Positions 16,461-23,649 of a stretch of DNA of 43,966 nt are shown here, piece after piece. Source of the stretch: an uncultured Actinomycetes bacterium (GTDB lineage Bacteria; Actinomycetota; Coriobacteriia; Coriobacteriales; Atopobiaceae). Location of the stretch: assembly GCA_900313905.1 (NCBI GenBank), contig OMTG01000078.1:1-43966 (forward strand), given 5' to 3'. The stretch's first letter is position 1, and the number at the start of each line of letters is the position of its first letter. Below the pieces are notes generated by a model that did no database searches, had not been told where the DNA came from, and worked only from the letters and a program-made list of their open reading frames with translations. Position numbers and translations under genes: made by a program.

Positions 16461-16749
16461 TTATCCCTCGATAGTCCTGCTGCAAGGACCGTCTTCCTCG
16501 TCGTCCATTTCGGCGGGAAGGATGCTCGATCCCAAAGTCGCATCTGCTGGAAGAACAGTCGATTTATGGTAGCGGGGCTTGGGCTCAGGACGCATGTCGA
16601 AGGGGGAGCCCTCCGACTTCTATTGACTTGATCAGGAAGGTATTCACTGCATCCGAAAGGCTCATGCCCCATCGGGCGTAGATATCAGACGCCTCGGATT
16701 TAACGTCAGGAGAGACGTAAGACTTCACTTCAGCAGTTCTCGATCCCAT
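16461..16749 (-). pseudogene. Frameshifted RelB/DinJ-family antitoxin
   Basis: The minus strand from 16749 reads MGSRTAEVKSYVSPDVKSEA, then IYARWGMSLSDAVNTFLIK and SIEVGGLP. This is the ribbon-helix-helix N-terminus of RelB/DinJ antitoxins, in which M-S-x-S-D-A-(I/V)-N-x-F-L is highly conserved. The frame closes early at 16585 (54 residues) after a run of five C. Skipping one C restores LPFDMRPEPKPRY and continues to a stop at 16461 with an acidic end, giving about 95 residues, a normal length. No RelE/YafQ toxin follows. The indel could be real decay or a homopolymer error. The ribosome site is poor. Confidence 0.7.
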
Positions 16750-16771
16750 AAGAAGCCATCTTTCATACCTG

Positions 16772-16788
16772 AACTGGTACTAGTTTAT
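16772..16788 (-). promoter_or_regulatory. Candidate antitoxin operator and -10
   Basis: AACTGGTACTAGTT (16772-16785) is a near-perfect palindrome 23 bases upstream of the RelB/DinJ start. It overlaps TATAAA (minus strand, 16783-16788), a plausible -10. Antitoxins of this family repress their own promoters at such sites; binding is inferred. Confidence 0.45.
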
Positions 16789-17109
16789 ACCCTAAATCCC
16801 TAGTCACTGACCTATAGCTTTAAAACGGCGGGGTTTAGAGACAAAGCGCAGATGGATGCGGATTCGTGAAGCTTCCGCATGGGCCGCTCAAGTTCAGGAT
16901 GTGCGGCTCAGCCGTCATGCTGCGATATGCCAGCTCTCCATGGGCGATGGTTTCAGGTAGAGGCATAGGGGAAACGCGAGTCCCAAAGAACTGGCTAAGC
17001 TCCAGAACTGGCTCATCAAAGATGAAGGAATCCCTGAGGAATTTCCCCATGGCCCGCATCCTTCTGGGCCCTCTTTCGATGTGGGCTGGATGCAGCTCTG
17101 CGGTCTTCT

Positions 17110-17166
17110 CAATTGGAGGGAGACGTGCTGCGCAGATGCGCTTGGGACAAAGGCATGAAATGAGCC
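17110..17166. repeat. Right copy of a ~57-bp direct repeat
   Basis: This copy runs from CAATTGGAGG through GCTGCGCAGATG and CTTGGGA to GGCATGAAATGAG. It is the partner of 16337-16394, 770 bases away and in the same orientation. Confidence 0.5.
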
Positions 17167-17192
17167 CCTCTGCCGGTTGACAGAAGGGGCTC
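17162..17192 (-). terminator. Hairpin after the NmrA-type fragment
   Basis: GAGCCCCTCTG pairs with CAGAAGGGGCTC with one bulged base, 15 bases beyond the fragment's stop. Confidence 0.5.
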
Positions 17193-17206
17193 CATGCAAG
17201 CATGCT

Positions 17207-17407
17207 TTATAGCTCGTCGTCGGTTGAGGTGTGCGAGCCGATCAGATGCTCATCCATGTGCTCAAAGATCTCCTTCATGCTGAGGGGCTTGCGTCCGACG
17301 AGCTCCTCGAAGTCGTTCGTGAAGGTCGCCATCTGTCCCAGGCGGATGGCGCGGCCGAAGGTCACCATGCCATCGGAGCGGAAGGGGAAGTTCTGGGCAT
17401 CTGCATC
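17207..17407 (-). pseudogene. C-terminal fragment of an NmrA-like NAD(P)-binding oxidoreductase
   Basis: About 66 residues remain, including MVTFGRAIRLGQMATFTNDF and EELVGRKPLSMKEIFEHM. The pattern (T-x-D/N-D-F-E-x-x-x-G-R-K-P-x-S) is the C-terminal signature of NmrA-type short-chain oxidoreductases. The Rossmann fold and the first ~200 residues are absent: upstream lies the terminator of the acetyltransferase gene. No start codon with a ribosome site precedes it. Confidence 0.65.
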
Positions 17408-17412
17408 GATGC

Positions 17413-17452
17413 AAAAAGATGGAGAAGAGGCCAAATGCATCCCTTCTCCATC
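17413..17452 (-). terminator. Terminator of the acetyltransferase gene
   Basis: GATGGAGAAG (17418-17427) and CTTCTCCATC (17443-17452) form a perfect stem, followed on the minus strand by TTTTT. Confidence 0.85.
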
Positions 17453-17462
17453 CTGCAGCCGT

Positions 17463-18116
17463 TCAGGAAGAAATCTTTGTGGTCGTGCCATCCTCTGCGA
17501 TCTTGCGCAGGAGGCGTGCGGGCACCCCTCCCGCCAGGATGCGGGGTGGCACATCCTTCGTCACGACGGCGCCCGCGGCAATCACGGCGCCGTCTCCTAT
17601 GGTGACGCCGGGCATGATGGCGGCCTTCGAGCCTATCCAGACGCCCTGTCCGATATGGATCGGGCTGGCTATGGTCTCGGCCCTCCTGGCAGGTGCCATG
17701 GCATGGTTGAGCGTCGCCAGCACCACATCGTGCCCAATGAGGGAGCCATCGCCAATCCAGATGCCGCCCTGGCTCTGGAAGTGGCAGCAGGAATTGATGA
17801 AGACATTCCTGCCCACATGGATATTGGCGCCGAAGTCGGTGTAGAAGGGCGGGAAGAGGCAGAAGCCTTCGGGCACGTCCTCTCCGATGAGCCAGGAGAA
17901 GATGCGGCGGACCTCTTCCGGCTCATGATAGGAGCAATTGAGCTCTGCCTGGATCATGAGAGCGCGCTGGCTCATCGCCTCTGAGAGAGCCTGGTTCGTC
18001 TTGCTGCCACAGCTCATTTCCCGGCATGCCTCCTGGAGCTCCTCATCATCCGCAATGGCGTAAGCAGGATCGAGGAAGCGCCCATAGCGGCTCATGCATG
18101 CCATGCTGTCTTCCAT
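17463..18116 (-). CDS. Maltose/galactoside O-acetyltransferase-type hexapeptide enzyme
   Basis: A 217-residue left-handed beta-helix acetyltransferase of the maltose/galactoside acetyltransferase group, using acetyl-CoA to acetylate a sugar hydroxyl. An N-terminal helical domain (about 15-75) is followed by hexapeptide repeats from about 95 to 205 (VGRNVFINSC, IGDGSLIGHDV, IGQGVWIGSKAAIMPGVTIG, DGAVIAAGAVVTKDV). H138 in TLNHAM is the conserved catalytic histidine, and GGVPARLLRKI is the usual C-terminal CoA-binding end. The start at 18116 lies one base after the stop of the upstream hydrolase gene, so the pair is translationally coupled. An upstream extension would only overlap the hydrolase. 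Confidence 0.85.
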   Translation of the reverse strand: MEDSMACMSRYGRFLDPAYAIADDEELQEACREMSCGSKTNQALSEAMSQRALMIQAELNCSYHEPEEVRRIFSWLIGEDVPEGFCLFPPFYTDFGANIHVGRNVFINSCCHFQSQGGIWIGDGSLIGHDVVLATLNHAMAPARRAETIASPIHIGQGVWIGSKAAIMPGVTIGDGAVIAAGAVVTKDVPPRILAGGVPARLLRKIAEDGTTTKISS

Positions 18117-18117
18117 A

Positions 18118-19164
18118 TCAGGCAAGGCCCTTCTGGAAGAAGTCCACAAGCGTGTCCCAGGGGATGAAGCCGCCCTTGCCGTTCGTGGCCTCAGGTCCTC
18201 CGTCGTAGAGGTCGCAGTGCACGGCACCAGGGACAACGACGAGCTTCTTGTTCTCGGGATGGGTGCCTGCTGCAAGCGCCTCGTAGGCAGACTTCCCCAT
18301 ATAGAGGGAATGGGCCTTCTCGCCGTGCATCACCATGACGGGAGATGCGATCTCGCCGATGTAGTGCATGAAGCGGGCATTGGCCCAGGAGATGCTGCTG
18401 GTGATGGCCCAGCCGCCGTTCGAGTTGAGGGAGCGTGGATGATAGCCACGGGGCTGCTTGTAGTAGGCGTAGTAGTCCTGAACGAACTGGGGAGCATCTG
18501 CCGGGAGCGGATCGACGACGCCGCCAGCAAGCGCATAGCTGCCGGACCTGAAGTCCTCGGTGCGCTGCTCGGAGAGAGCATGGCGCAGCTTGGTCCTTGC
18601 TTCTGCATTGTCATCTGCATCGAAGTAGCCGTTGGCAGTGACGCGGCACATGTCGTACATCGTTATGGCTGCACAGGCTCTGATGCGGGTGTCTGCCGCT
18701 GTGGCATTAAGGGAGATGCCGCCCCAGCCGCAGATGCCGATGATGCCAATGCGGGAAGGGTTCACATCATCCCGGCAGGAGAGGTAGTCGACTGCTGCCT
18801 CAAAATCCTCGGTGCTGATGTCAGGGGAGTTCATGTAGCGGGGCTGCCCTGCAGACTCTCCCGTGAAGCTCGGATCGAAGGCGAGCGTGAGGAACCCCCG
18901 CTCCGCCATGGTCTGGGCGTAGAGGCCGCTTGCCTGCTCCTTGACAGCACCGAAGGGGCCGCAGACTGCCAGAGCATCGTACCCTCCTTTGGGGGCTGCC
19001 GTCTTCGGGATATAGATGTCAGCGGCAAGGGTGATGCCGAAACGGTTCGGGAAGCTCACCTTCGTATGGTCGACGAGGTCGCTCTGCGCGAAGGTCTTGT
19101 CCCATTCTTGGGAAAGCGCGAGCTCCTCTACATGCAGGCTGGTATCGGCTGAAGTATCTGCCAT
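18118..19164 (-). CDS. Alpha/beta hydrolase with a probable cysteine nucleophile
   Basis: A 348-residue alpha/beta hydrolase, probably cytosolic. The nucleophile elbow reads GICGWGG near 143-149, with C145 where most esterases carry serine. That is the dienelactone-hydrolase pattern, and a related group of YcjY-like hydrolases shows the same. The oxyanion region CGPFGAVKEQASGLYAQ lies near 68-84. The catalytic His is probably in VPGAVHCDLYDG near the C-terminus. Substrate unknown; an ester or lactone is likely. The start at 19164 has AGAGAAAGG upstream and a normal N-terminus. It is divergent from a LysR gene and coupled to an acetyltransferase, so the three look like one regulon. Confidence 0.78.
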   Translation of the reverse strand: MADTSADTSLHVEELALSQEWDKTFAQSDLVDHTKVSFPNRFGITLAADIYIPKTAAPKGGYDALAVCGPFGAVKEQASGLYAQTMAERGFLTLAFDPSFTGESAGQPRYMNSPDISTEDFEAAVDYLSCRDDVNPSRIGIIGICGWGGISLNATAADTRIRACAAITMYDMCRVTANGYFDADDNAEARTKLRHALSEQRTEDFRSGSYALAGGVVDPLPADAPQFVQDYYAYYKQPRGYHPRSLNSNGGWAITSSISWANARFMHYIGEIASPVMVMHGEKAHSLYMGKSAYEALAAGTHPENKKLVVVPGAVHCDLYDGGPEATNGKGGFIPWDTLVDFFQKGLA

Positions 19165-19258
19165 GGTGGATGCCTTTCTCTTGGCGGGCATGCGCACAGC
19201 ATCCCCGCATTGTCTGTCACCATCCATAATGAAGGGAGGAAAGGCATTCCGCTAATGG

Positions 19259-19287
19259 CTATTGAGAATATATGATAGTCGCAATAG
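19259..19287. promoter_or_regulatory. Candidate LysR box
   Basis: CTATTG (19259-19264) and CAATAG (19282-19287) are a perfect inverted repeat. A nested CTAT-N12-ATAG (19259-19278) gives the T-N11-A-like core that LysR proteins favour. It lies between the divergent hydrolase and LysR genes. Confidence 0.5.
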
Positions 19288-19315
19288 GCATAGCAGAGCC
19301 GGATGGAGGTTCGCG

Positions 19316-20200
19316 ATGGAGATACGCACGCTGAGATACTTCCTGGCAGTCGCTCGGACGCAGAACATGACGCATGCCGCGCAGGAGCTCCATGTGACGC
19401 AGCCGACGCTCTCGAAGCAGATCAAGGCGCTCGAGCAGGAGCTGGGCCAGAAGCTCTTCATCCGGCACAGCTTCTCGATCGAGCTGACCGAGGAGGGCAG
19501 GCTCCTGCGGGAACGGGCAGAGGACCTGGTGGCCCTGGCTGACCGGGTGGAGGAGGAGTTCGCCTCCATGGGGGACATCCAAGGAGGCGATATCCATTTC
19601 GGCCTGGCCGAGACCTGGCAGGTCCGTCTCATCGCGCGCGAGATCGCCGAGCTGCGCCACAGCTATCCAGCCCTGCGCTATCACGTGATATCCGGCGATA
19701 CCGCACAGGTCGCGGAGCGGCTTGATTCAGGTGTCATCGATTTCGCCCTGCTTGCCGAGAAGCCCGATCCAGGGCGCTACGAGTCGCTCCTGTTTCCCGA
19801 AGCAGATGCCTGGGGCCTTGTGATGCCGGCAGACGATCCCCTTGCTGCCCATGAGGGGATAGCAATCGATGATATCGTGGGTGTGCCGCTCCTCTGCTCA
19901 CGGCAGGGATGGCGTGCGGACATCCCCCGCTGGGCAGGCGGGCGCATGGATGAGCTTATGCTCGATGGGGAGTTCTCGCTCTCCTACAATGCATCCCTCT
20001 TCGTGCGGGAGCACATGGGATATCTTCTGACCTTCGACCATATCGTGGACGTGGGGCCTGGATCGGGCCTCACGTTCCGTCCGCTTGTGCCTGCGCTCAC
20101 AACGCAGCTCTATCTTGTCTGGAGAAAGGGGAGGCCCCTCTCCCGCATGGCGGAAGTCTTCCTCGAGGCGCTGCAGCGGAGCTTTGGACAGGGCATGTGA
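19316..20200 (+). CDS. LysR-family regulator of the hydrolase/acetyltransferase unit
   Basis: A 294-residue LysR regulator. The winged helix covers residues 1-60 (MEIRTLRYFLAVARTQNMTH, then LHVTQPTLSKQIKALEQELG). The effector-binding domain begins near 90 (GGDIHFGLAETWQVRLIA). It resembles the CynR/YbhD-like group in the HTH, but the ligand cannot be told. GGAGGT ends six bases before the ATG; an earlier in-frame ATG at 19262 would run through the LysR box and is less likely. Divergent placement suggests control of the hydrolase and acetyltransferase genes. It ends before a strong hairpin shared with the convergent dehydrogenase gene. Confidence 0.87.
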   Translation: MEIRTLRYFLAVARTQNMTHAAQELHVTQPTLSKQIKALEQELGQKLFIRHSFSIELTEEGRLLRERAEDLVALADRVEEEFASMGDIQGGDIHFGLAETWQVRLIAREIAELRHSYPALRYHVISGDTAQVAERLDSGVIDFALLAEKPDPGRYESLLFPEADAWGLVMPADDPLAAHEGIAIDDIVGVPLLCSRQGWRADIPRWAGGRMDELMLDGEFSLSYNASLFVREHMGYLLTFDHIVDVGPGSGLTFRPLVPALTTQLYLVWRKGRPLSRMAEVFLEALQRSFGQGM

Positions 20201-20287
20201 GGATCCTGATCTTTCAGGACCTGCATCGGGTTCCCTCTATGACAGGCATGCGGACACCGCATTGGCAACAGTACACACGAGAATCAG

Positions 20288-20326
20288 CCAGGGGCCGCTC
20301 CATGGGAAGGATGGAGCGGCCCCTGG
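20288..20326. terminator. Bidirectional hairpin
   Basis: CCAGGGGCCGCTCCAT and ATGGAGCGGCCCCTGG form a perfect 16-base stem with a 7-base loop, between the convergent LysR and dehydrogenase genes. U-runs on either side are short. Confidence 0.7.
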
Positions 20327-20346
20327 CCTTGCTTGGAATGCCAGCG

Positions 20347-21309
20347 CTACTCCGCCTGGCTGCCGATGTCGCGGATTGCCTTGATCGTACGGATGAGCCT
20401 GATGTCACGGTCCCGATAGGCAGCCTCGGGATCCTTGTAGCTGCCGCAGAGGCCTTCGCCAGTCTTGACGCCGAGCTTGCCTTCTTGGACATCCTTCAGG
20501 ATGAGCGGGGAGACTGATGTGGCATTGCTGAGTGTCGGGAAGAGGTTATTGAAGACGTAGGCGCAGACATCGAGCCCCACGAAGTCGCCGAGGCGGCAGG
20601 GGCCCTCGAAGGTGAAGCGCGGGCCATAGGTGGCAACGATTGCCTTGTCCACATCCTCGAAGCTGACGTAGCCCGCCTCCACCATCGAGCAGGCCTCACG
20701 GGAAAGGGCAGCCGTGAAGCGGTTGATAATGAAGCCGGAGATAGCCTTGTTGAGCACGGCTACGGTCTTGCCTGAACTCTCGAGGAAGGAGTGGATGGAC
20801 TGGACCGTCTCATCCGATGTCTCGGGGCCACGCACGACCTCGACCAGGGGCATCACGTAGGCAGGGTTGAAGTAGTGGGTGATCAGGAGGCGTTCGGGGT
20901 GCGATACCTCGATGAAGCGGTAGATGTCCATGGAGGAAGTGTCGCTTGCGAGGATTGCATCTGGACGTGCGGCAGCATCGATCTGGGCGAAAACCGCTTT
21001 CTTCACATCGGGCTTCTCGGCGACATTCTCCACGATGTAGTCGGCATCTGCTACAGATGCAGCGATATCGCTAGAGGGCGTGATGCGGGAAAGCACGCTC
21101 TCGATATCGCTCTCTTCTGCCATCCCATACCGGACAAGCCCCTCCATGTTGGAGCGGATATGGGAGAGCGCCGTCTCGAGATGCGCGGGCGTCCGGTTGT
21201 AGAGCCTCACCTCGTGGCCCTGCATCGCAAAATGCTGGGCTATGCAGAGCCCCATGGTCCCCGCTCCGACGACCGCGATCTTCCAGCTGGCATATCCGTT
21301 CTTCTCCAT
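20347..21309 (-). CDS. 3-hydroxyacyl-CoA dehydrogenase family protein
   Basis: A 320-residue NAD-dependent dehydrogenase of the 3-hydroxybutyryl-CoA/3-hydroxyacyl-CoA family. GAGTMG at residues 15-20 is the dinucleotide motif. ASDTSSMDI near 138 and the catalytic His in ITHYFNPAYVMPLVEVV near 160 are conserved, and ISGFIINRFTAAL near 205-217 joins the C-terminal helical domain. The protein lacks a hydratase half. Related enzymes act on L-gulonate or carnitine, and the lack of neighbouring thiolase or crotonase genes leaves the substrate open. GGAAAGGTG precedes the start at 21309. It is divergent from a TetR gene with a palindrome between them, suggesting repression released by a ligand. Confidence 0.83.
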   Translation of the reverse strand: MEKNGYASWKIAVVGAGTMGLCIAQHFAMQGHEVRLYNRTPAHLETALSHIRSNMEGLVRYGMAEESDIESVLSRITPSSDIAASVADADYIVENVAEKPDVKKAVFAQIDAAARPDAILASDTSSMDIYRFIEVSHPERLLITHYFNPAYVMPLVEVVRGPETSDETVQSIHSFLESSGKTVAVLNKAISGFIINRFTAALSREACSMVEAGYVSFEDVDKAIVATYGPRFTFEGPCRLGDFVGLDVCAYVFNNLFPTLSNATSVSPLILKDVQEGKLGVKTGEGLCGSYKDPEAAYRDRDIRLIRTIKAIRDIGSQAE

Positions 21310-21444
21310 GGTGGACGCACCTTTCCTGTCGCGCCTTGCGTGGCTGAAATCTGTTGGCAAGTGTAGGAAATGGCTTCTGCTGGAAAATCCTCTTTGAATC
21401 AATTGCGACAGACCGTTTGGAGAAAGAGACAGGTTGCGCCAGAA

Positions 21445-21461
21445 TGTTACAGAGTGTAACA
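21445..21461. promoter_or_regulatory. Candidate TetR operator
   Basis: TGTTACA-GAG-TGTAACA is a perfect 7-base inverted repeat 16 bases before the TetR start, where a bound repressor would block its own transcription and perhaps the divergent dehydrogenase promoter. Confidence 0.6.
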
Positions 21462-21477
21462 AGGGAGGGGATGGCAT

Positions 21478-22017
21478 ATGGGACGCTGGGATGATGAAGG
21501 GCTTCCGACGGCATACTTTGCCGAGGCCCTGATAGGGCTTCTCGAGGAAAAGCCTCTTTCATCCATCAGCGTAAGCGAGCTTGCTGAGCGTGCTGGCGTC
21601 TCCCGGGTGACGTTCTACCGCAACTATCACAGCATCGAGGAGGTGCTGGAGCGCTATGTCACAGATATCGCGCACAGCTACGAGAGGAAGGTCTCTGAGG
21701 GACGGGGTTTCGCGTCCTATATCCGTGAGGACAACATCCTTCTTCTCGCTGATGCCTTCCGGGAACATGCGGAGCTTGTCCGATGCCTCAGGAAGAGCCA
21801 CGCCGAAGGCTATATCTACGAGGCGATAGAGCGTGGCGTCCTCGCAGTGTCGCTTGCAAGCGAGCGCAGCGTGCAGGAGAAGGAGCTTGCCGTCTCCTAC
21901 AGCGCGGCCCTTGCCGGCCCTCTCATATCCTGGGTCGCAGATGGGATGGAGCGCGATCCGCATGAGATCGCAGAGATGCTCTGCAGCCTCTTCCAGGAAC
22001 GCATGCGGCGCTATTGA
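21478..22017 (+). CDS. TetR/AcrR-family repressor
   Basis: A 179-residue TetR-type regulator. The N-terminal helix-turn-helix is at about residues 20-52 (ISVSELAERAGVSRVTFYRN, then YHSIEEVL). The remaining helices form a ligand-binding domain like that of the TetR_C_8 group, found in DhaS-like regulators. GGGAGGGG stands upstream of the ATG. It is divergent from the 3-hydroxyacyl-CoA dehydrogenase gene, with a perfect operator-like palindrome directly before its own start, so it probably controls both. The inducer is unknown. Confidence 0.85.
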   Translation: MGRWDDEGLPTAYFAEALIGLLEEKPLSSISVSELAERAGVSRVTFYRNYHSIEEVLERYVTDIAHSYERKVSEGRGFASYIREDNILLLADAFREHAELVRCLRKSHAEGYIYEAIERGVLAVSLASERSVQEKELAVSYSAALAGPLISWVADGMERDPHEIAEMLCSLFQERMRRY

Positions 22018-22074
22018 ATGACCTTTTCCGGCTGTTTTGCAGCGGTGCAGAGACAGTGCCATCTAGCAGTCCAT

Positions 22075-22143
22075 TTAACAAAATATATAGCTACCAGTTA
22101 ACAGAAAATATGGCCAGCAGCTAACCAGATGAAGGACCTGGAG
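22075..22143. repeat. Left iteron array (2 clear and 1 degenerate copy, 23-bp period)
   Basis: TTAACA begins at 22075 and 22098, and a degenerate CTAACC at 22121, each exactly 23 bases apart. Copies read TTAACAAAATATAT and TTAACAGAAAATAT followed by a 9-base spacer ending CAG. The second copy and the 50-60 bases after it resemble the end of the right array (from 23719), in the same orientation. Confidence 0.8.
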
Positions 22144-22167
22144 TTGACACGGCGGAGCGCATGCAGA

Positions 22168-22199
22168 ATGCCGGCAGGGCGTGGAAGCCCTGCCGGCAT
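22168..22199 (-). terminator. Hairpin downstream of the DUF4143 gene
   Basis: ATGCCGGCAGGGC and GCCCTGCCGGCAT form a perfect 13-base stem with a 6-base loop, 142 bases beyond the ATPase stop. It could end that transcript or be left over from an older gene. Confidence 0.5.
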
Positions 22200-22340
22200 C
22201 GGATGCTGATGGATGGCTGCGGCGAGCCTTGAATCTGCCTTATGCCAAATGACGATAGGAAACCATGCAGATTCCGGTCGGGAGGTCCGCTGCGTCAAAG
22301 ATGTGCTGCGCGGCGCTGACGAATGATGTCTCAGCGCGTC

Positions 22341-23600
22341 TCAGGGGCCAATCACATCGATGGGGGCAACCTGTATGCCTGTTTCCGTCACGTATGTGGG
22401 CGCTCCGAAACCGATGATGGCGAGCTTGGCGCGAGGTGGCCTGTTTCCGGCTGAAACCATCCTCTTCTCAACGGCAAGGAGGCTCTTTTCCGCTTCGGGG
22501 AGCTGGGCAGAGCCAAGCTTGATCTCGACGGGTATCCAAGCTCCTCCGGGGCTGGCGATGACAGCATCTGCCTCGAGATCGCTCGCATCATGGTAGTGAT
22601 AGACCTGCATGCCATTCGCTCGCGCGTAGACTATGAGGTCATGAAGCGCCAGAGATTCGAAGAGCAGACCAAGTGTCTTGAAATCCTCCAGCAGCGATTC
22701 GGTGGTGGCACCAATTGCGGCGGCAGCAAGCGACGGGTCGGCAAGATGGTGCTTGGATGCCTCTCGCAGCGCAACGGGAGATCTCATTGCAGGACTCCAA
22801 GCAGGTATGTTGCATACGAAGCTGAGCCGTTCCAGCAGTGAGATGTAGGCAGAGGCTGTCTGCCTCGTAACGGAATCTCCCATGTCAGCAACGAGCGTCT
22901 TGATGCTTGCGCGCGTCGATTCATTGCGACCGAGCGAGGCGATGACGGCCTTGACCTTCTCAGGGTTTCGCCTGGTGGCATCGACTTTTGACAGATCCTC
23001 TTCAGCGACTGCCTCGATATAGCCCTTTGCCATAAGAGATGCGGCATGGGTGGACATGTCGATGGCTGCTGGCCATCCACCTCGGACAATTCGGTCTGCG
23101 ATGCTTGCAGAATCCAGATGACCCATCAGACCCCGATAGGTTGTGCCAGAGAGGATGCCGGAAAGGCTCATGTCTCCGCTTGATACTCCGAGCTCGCAGA
23201 GCGTCATGGTGTCCATGCGGAGCCTTGCGAAGCGGCCTGCACCGCTGTGCATCGGCCTCATATCGTCGCGTGGCGTTGCGGACCCCGTGAAGATGAACTG
23301 GCCAGGCCTGCCCCCTCTGCGGTCGCATTCGAAACGGGCAGCATCCCAAAGCTTGGGGACCTCCTGCCACTCGTCGATCAGCCGCGGGGTTTCGCCAGAT
23401 ATTGCCAGAGCCGGATCCGTCTCTGCCCGCATCCGTGCTTCAAAGTCACGGGTTGGATCGGTGAGAAGCAGATGCGATTTTGCCCTTGTCTCGGTTGTCG
23501 TGGTTTTTCCGCACCATTTGGGTCCTTCGATAAGGACGGCACCGAAAGTATCGAGAAGCTCATCGAGTTCCTTCTCGGCGATTCGTGGAATGTATTTCAT
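22341..23600 (-). CDS. AAA_14/DUF4143 ATP-binding protein
   Basis: A 419-residue AAA-type ATPase fused to a C-terminal DUF4143 domain, a family very common in gut bacteria but of unknown function. Walker A is GPKWCGKTTT at 26-35; the Cys inside it is typical of the family. RLIDEWQ at 73-79 is Walker B. Sensor-like FIFTGSATP lies near 105. A winged-helix-like region occupies about 200-260, and the C-terminal DUF4143 part has a nuclease-like core (LEADAVIASPGGAWIPVEIK), the D-E-x-K arrangement seen in PD-(D/E)XK folds. GGGGGTG precedes the start at 23600. Its promoter contains an iteron, and similar iterons lie beyond its 3' end, so self-regulation or a repeat-dependent role is plausible. Confidence 0.85.
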   Translation of the reverse strand: MKYIPRIAEKELDELLDTFGAVLIEGPKWCGKTTTTETRAKSHLLLTDPTRDFEARMRAETDPALAISGETPRLIDEWQEVPKLWDAARFECDRRGGRPGQFIFTGSATPRDDMRPMHSGAGRFARLRMDTMTLCELGVSSGDMSLSGILSGTTYRGLMGHLDSASIADRIVRGGWPAAIDMSTHAASLMAKGYIEAVAEEDLSKVDATRRNPEKVKAVIASLGRNESTRASIKTLVADMGDSVTRQTASAYISLLERLSFVCNIPAWSPAMRSPVALREASKHHLADPSLAAAAIGATTESLLEDFKTLGLLFESLALHDLIVYARANGMQVYHYHDASDLEADAVIASPGGAWIPVEIKLGSAQLPEAEKSLLAVEKRMVSAGNRPPRAKLAIIGFGAPTYVTETGIQVAPIDVIGP

Positions 23601-23619
23601 GGAAACACCCCCATGCACC

Positions 23620-23649
23620 AGTATATTTAACAAAATATATGGAGTTCAA
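23620..23649 (-). promoter_or_regulatory. Promoter of the DUF4143 gene with an iteron inside
   Basis: On the minus strand TTGAAC (23644-23649) and TATACT (23620-23625) are separated by 18 bases, a good -35/-10 pair. Iteron copy 1 (TTAACAAAATATAT, 23627-23640) fills the spacer, the ideal place for a repressor. Confidence 0.6.

Larger units (their letters stand above)
16301..17412. other. Gene-remnant region
   Basis: No intact gene of normal size is visible in these 1.1 kb. The stretch holds a frameshifted RelB/DinJ antitoxin, an NmrA-type C-terminal fragment, two copies of a ~57-bp sequence at its edges, and about 350 bases (16810-17160) in which I can assign no product. It looks like a site of repeated insertion and deletion. 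Confidence 0.6.
22018..22340. other. Gene-free flank of the DUF4143 gene
   Basis: This stretch has no intact gene. It contains the left 23-bp iterons (22075-22143), a perfect hairpin (22168-22199), and a short minus-strand open frame ending at 22240 whose end (HIFDAADLPTGICMVSYRHL) looks protein-like but has no start and no family I can name. The last may be the tail of a lost gene whose terminator survives. Confidence 0.5.

Noticed and set aside
16835-17203. A 122-codon minus-strand open frame in the remnant region
   Set aside because: No ribosome site, no family resemblance, and it runs through the 57-bp repeat and a terminator hairpin.
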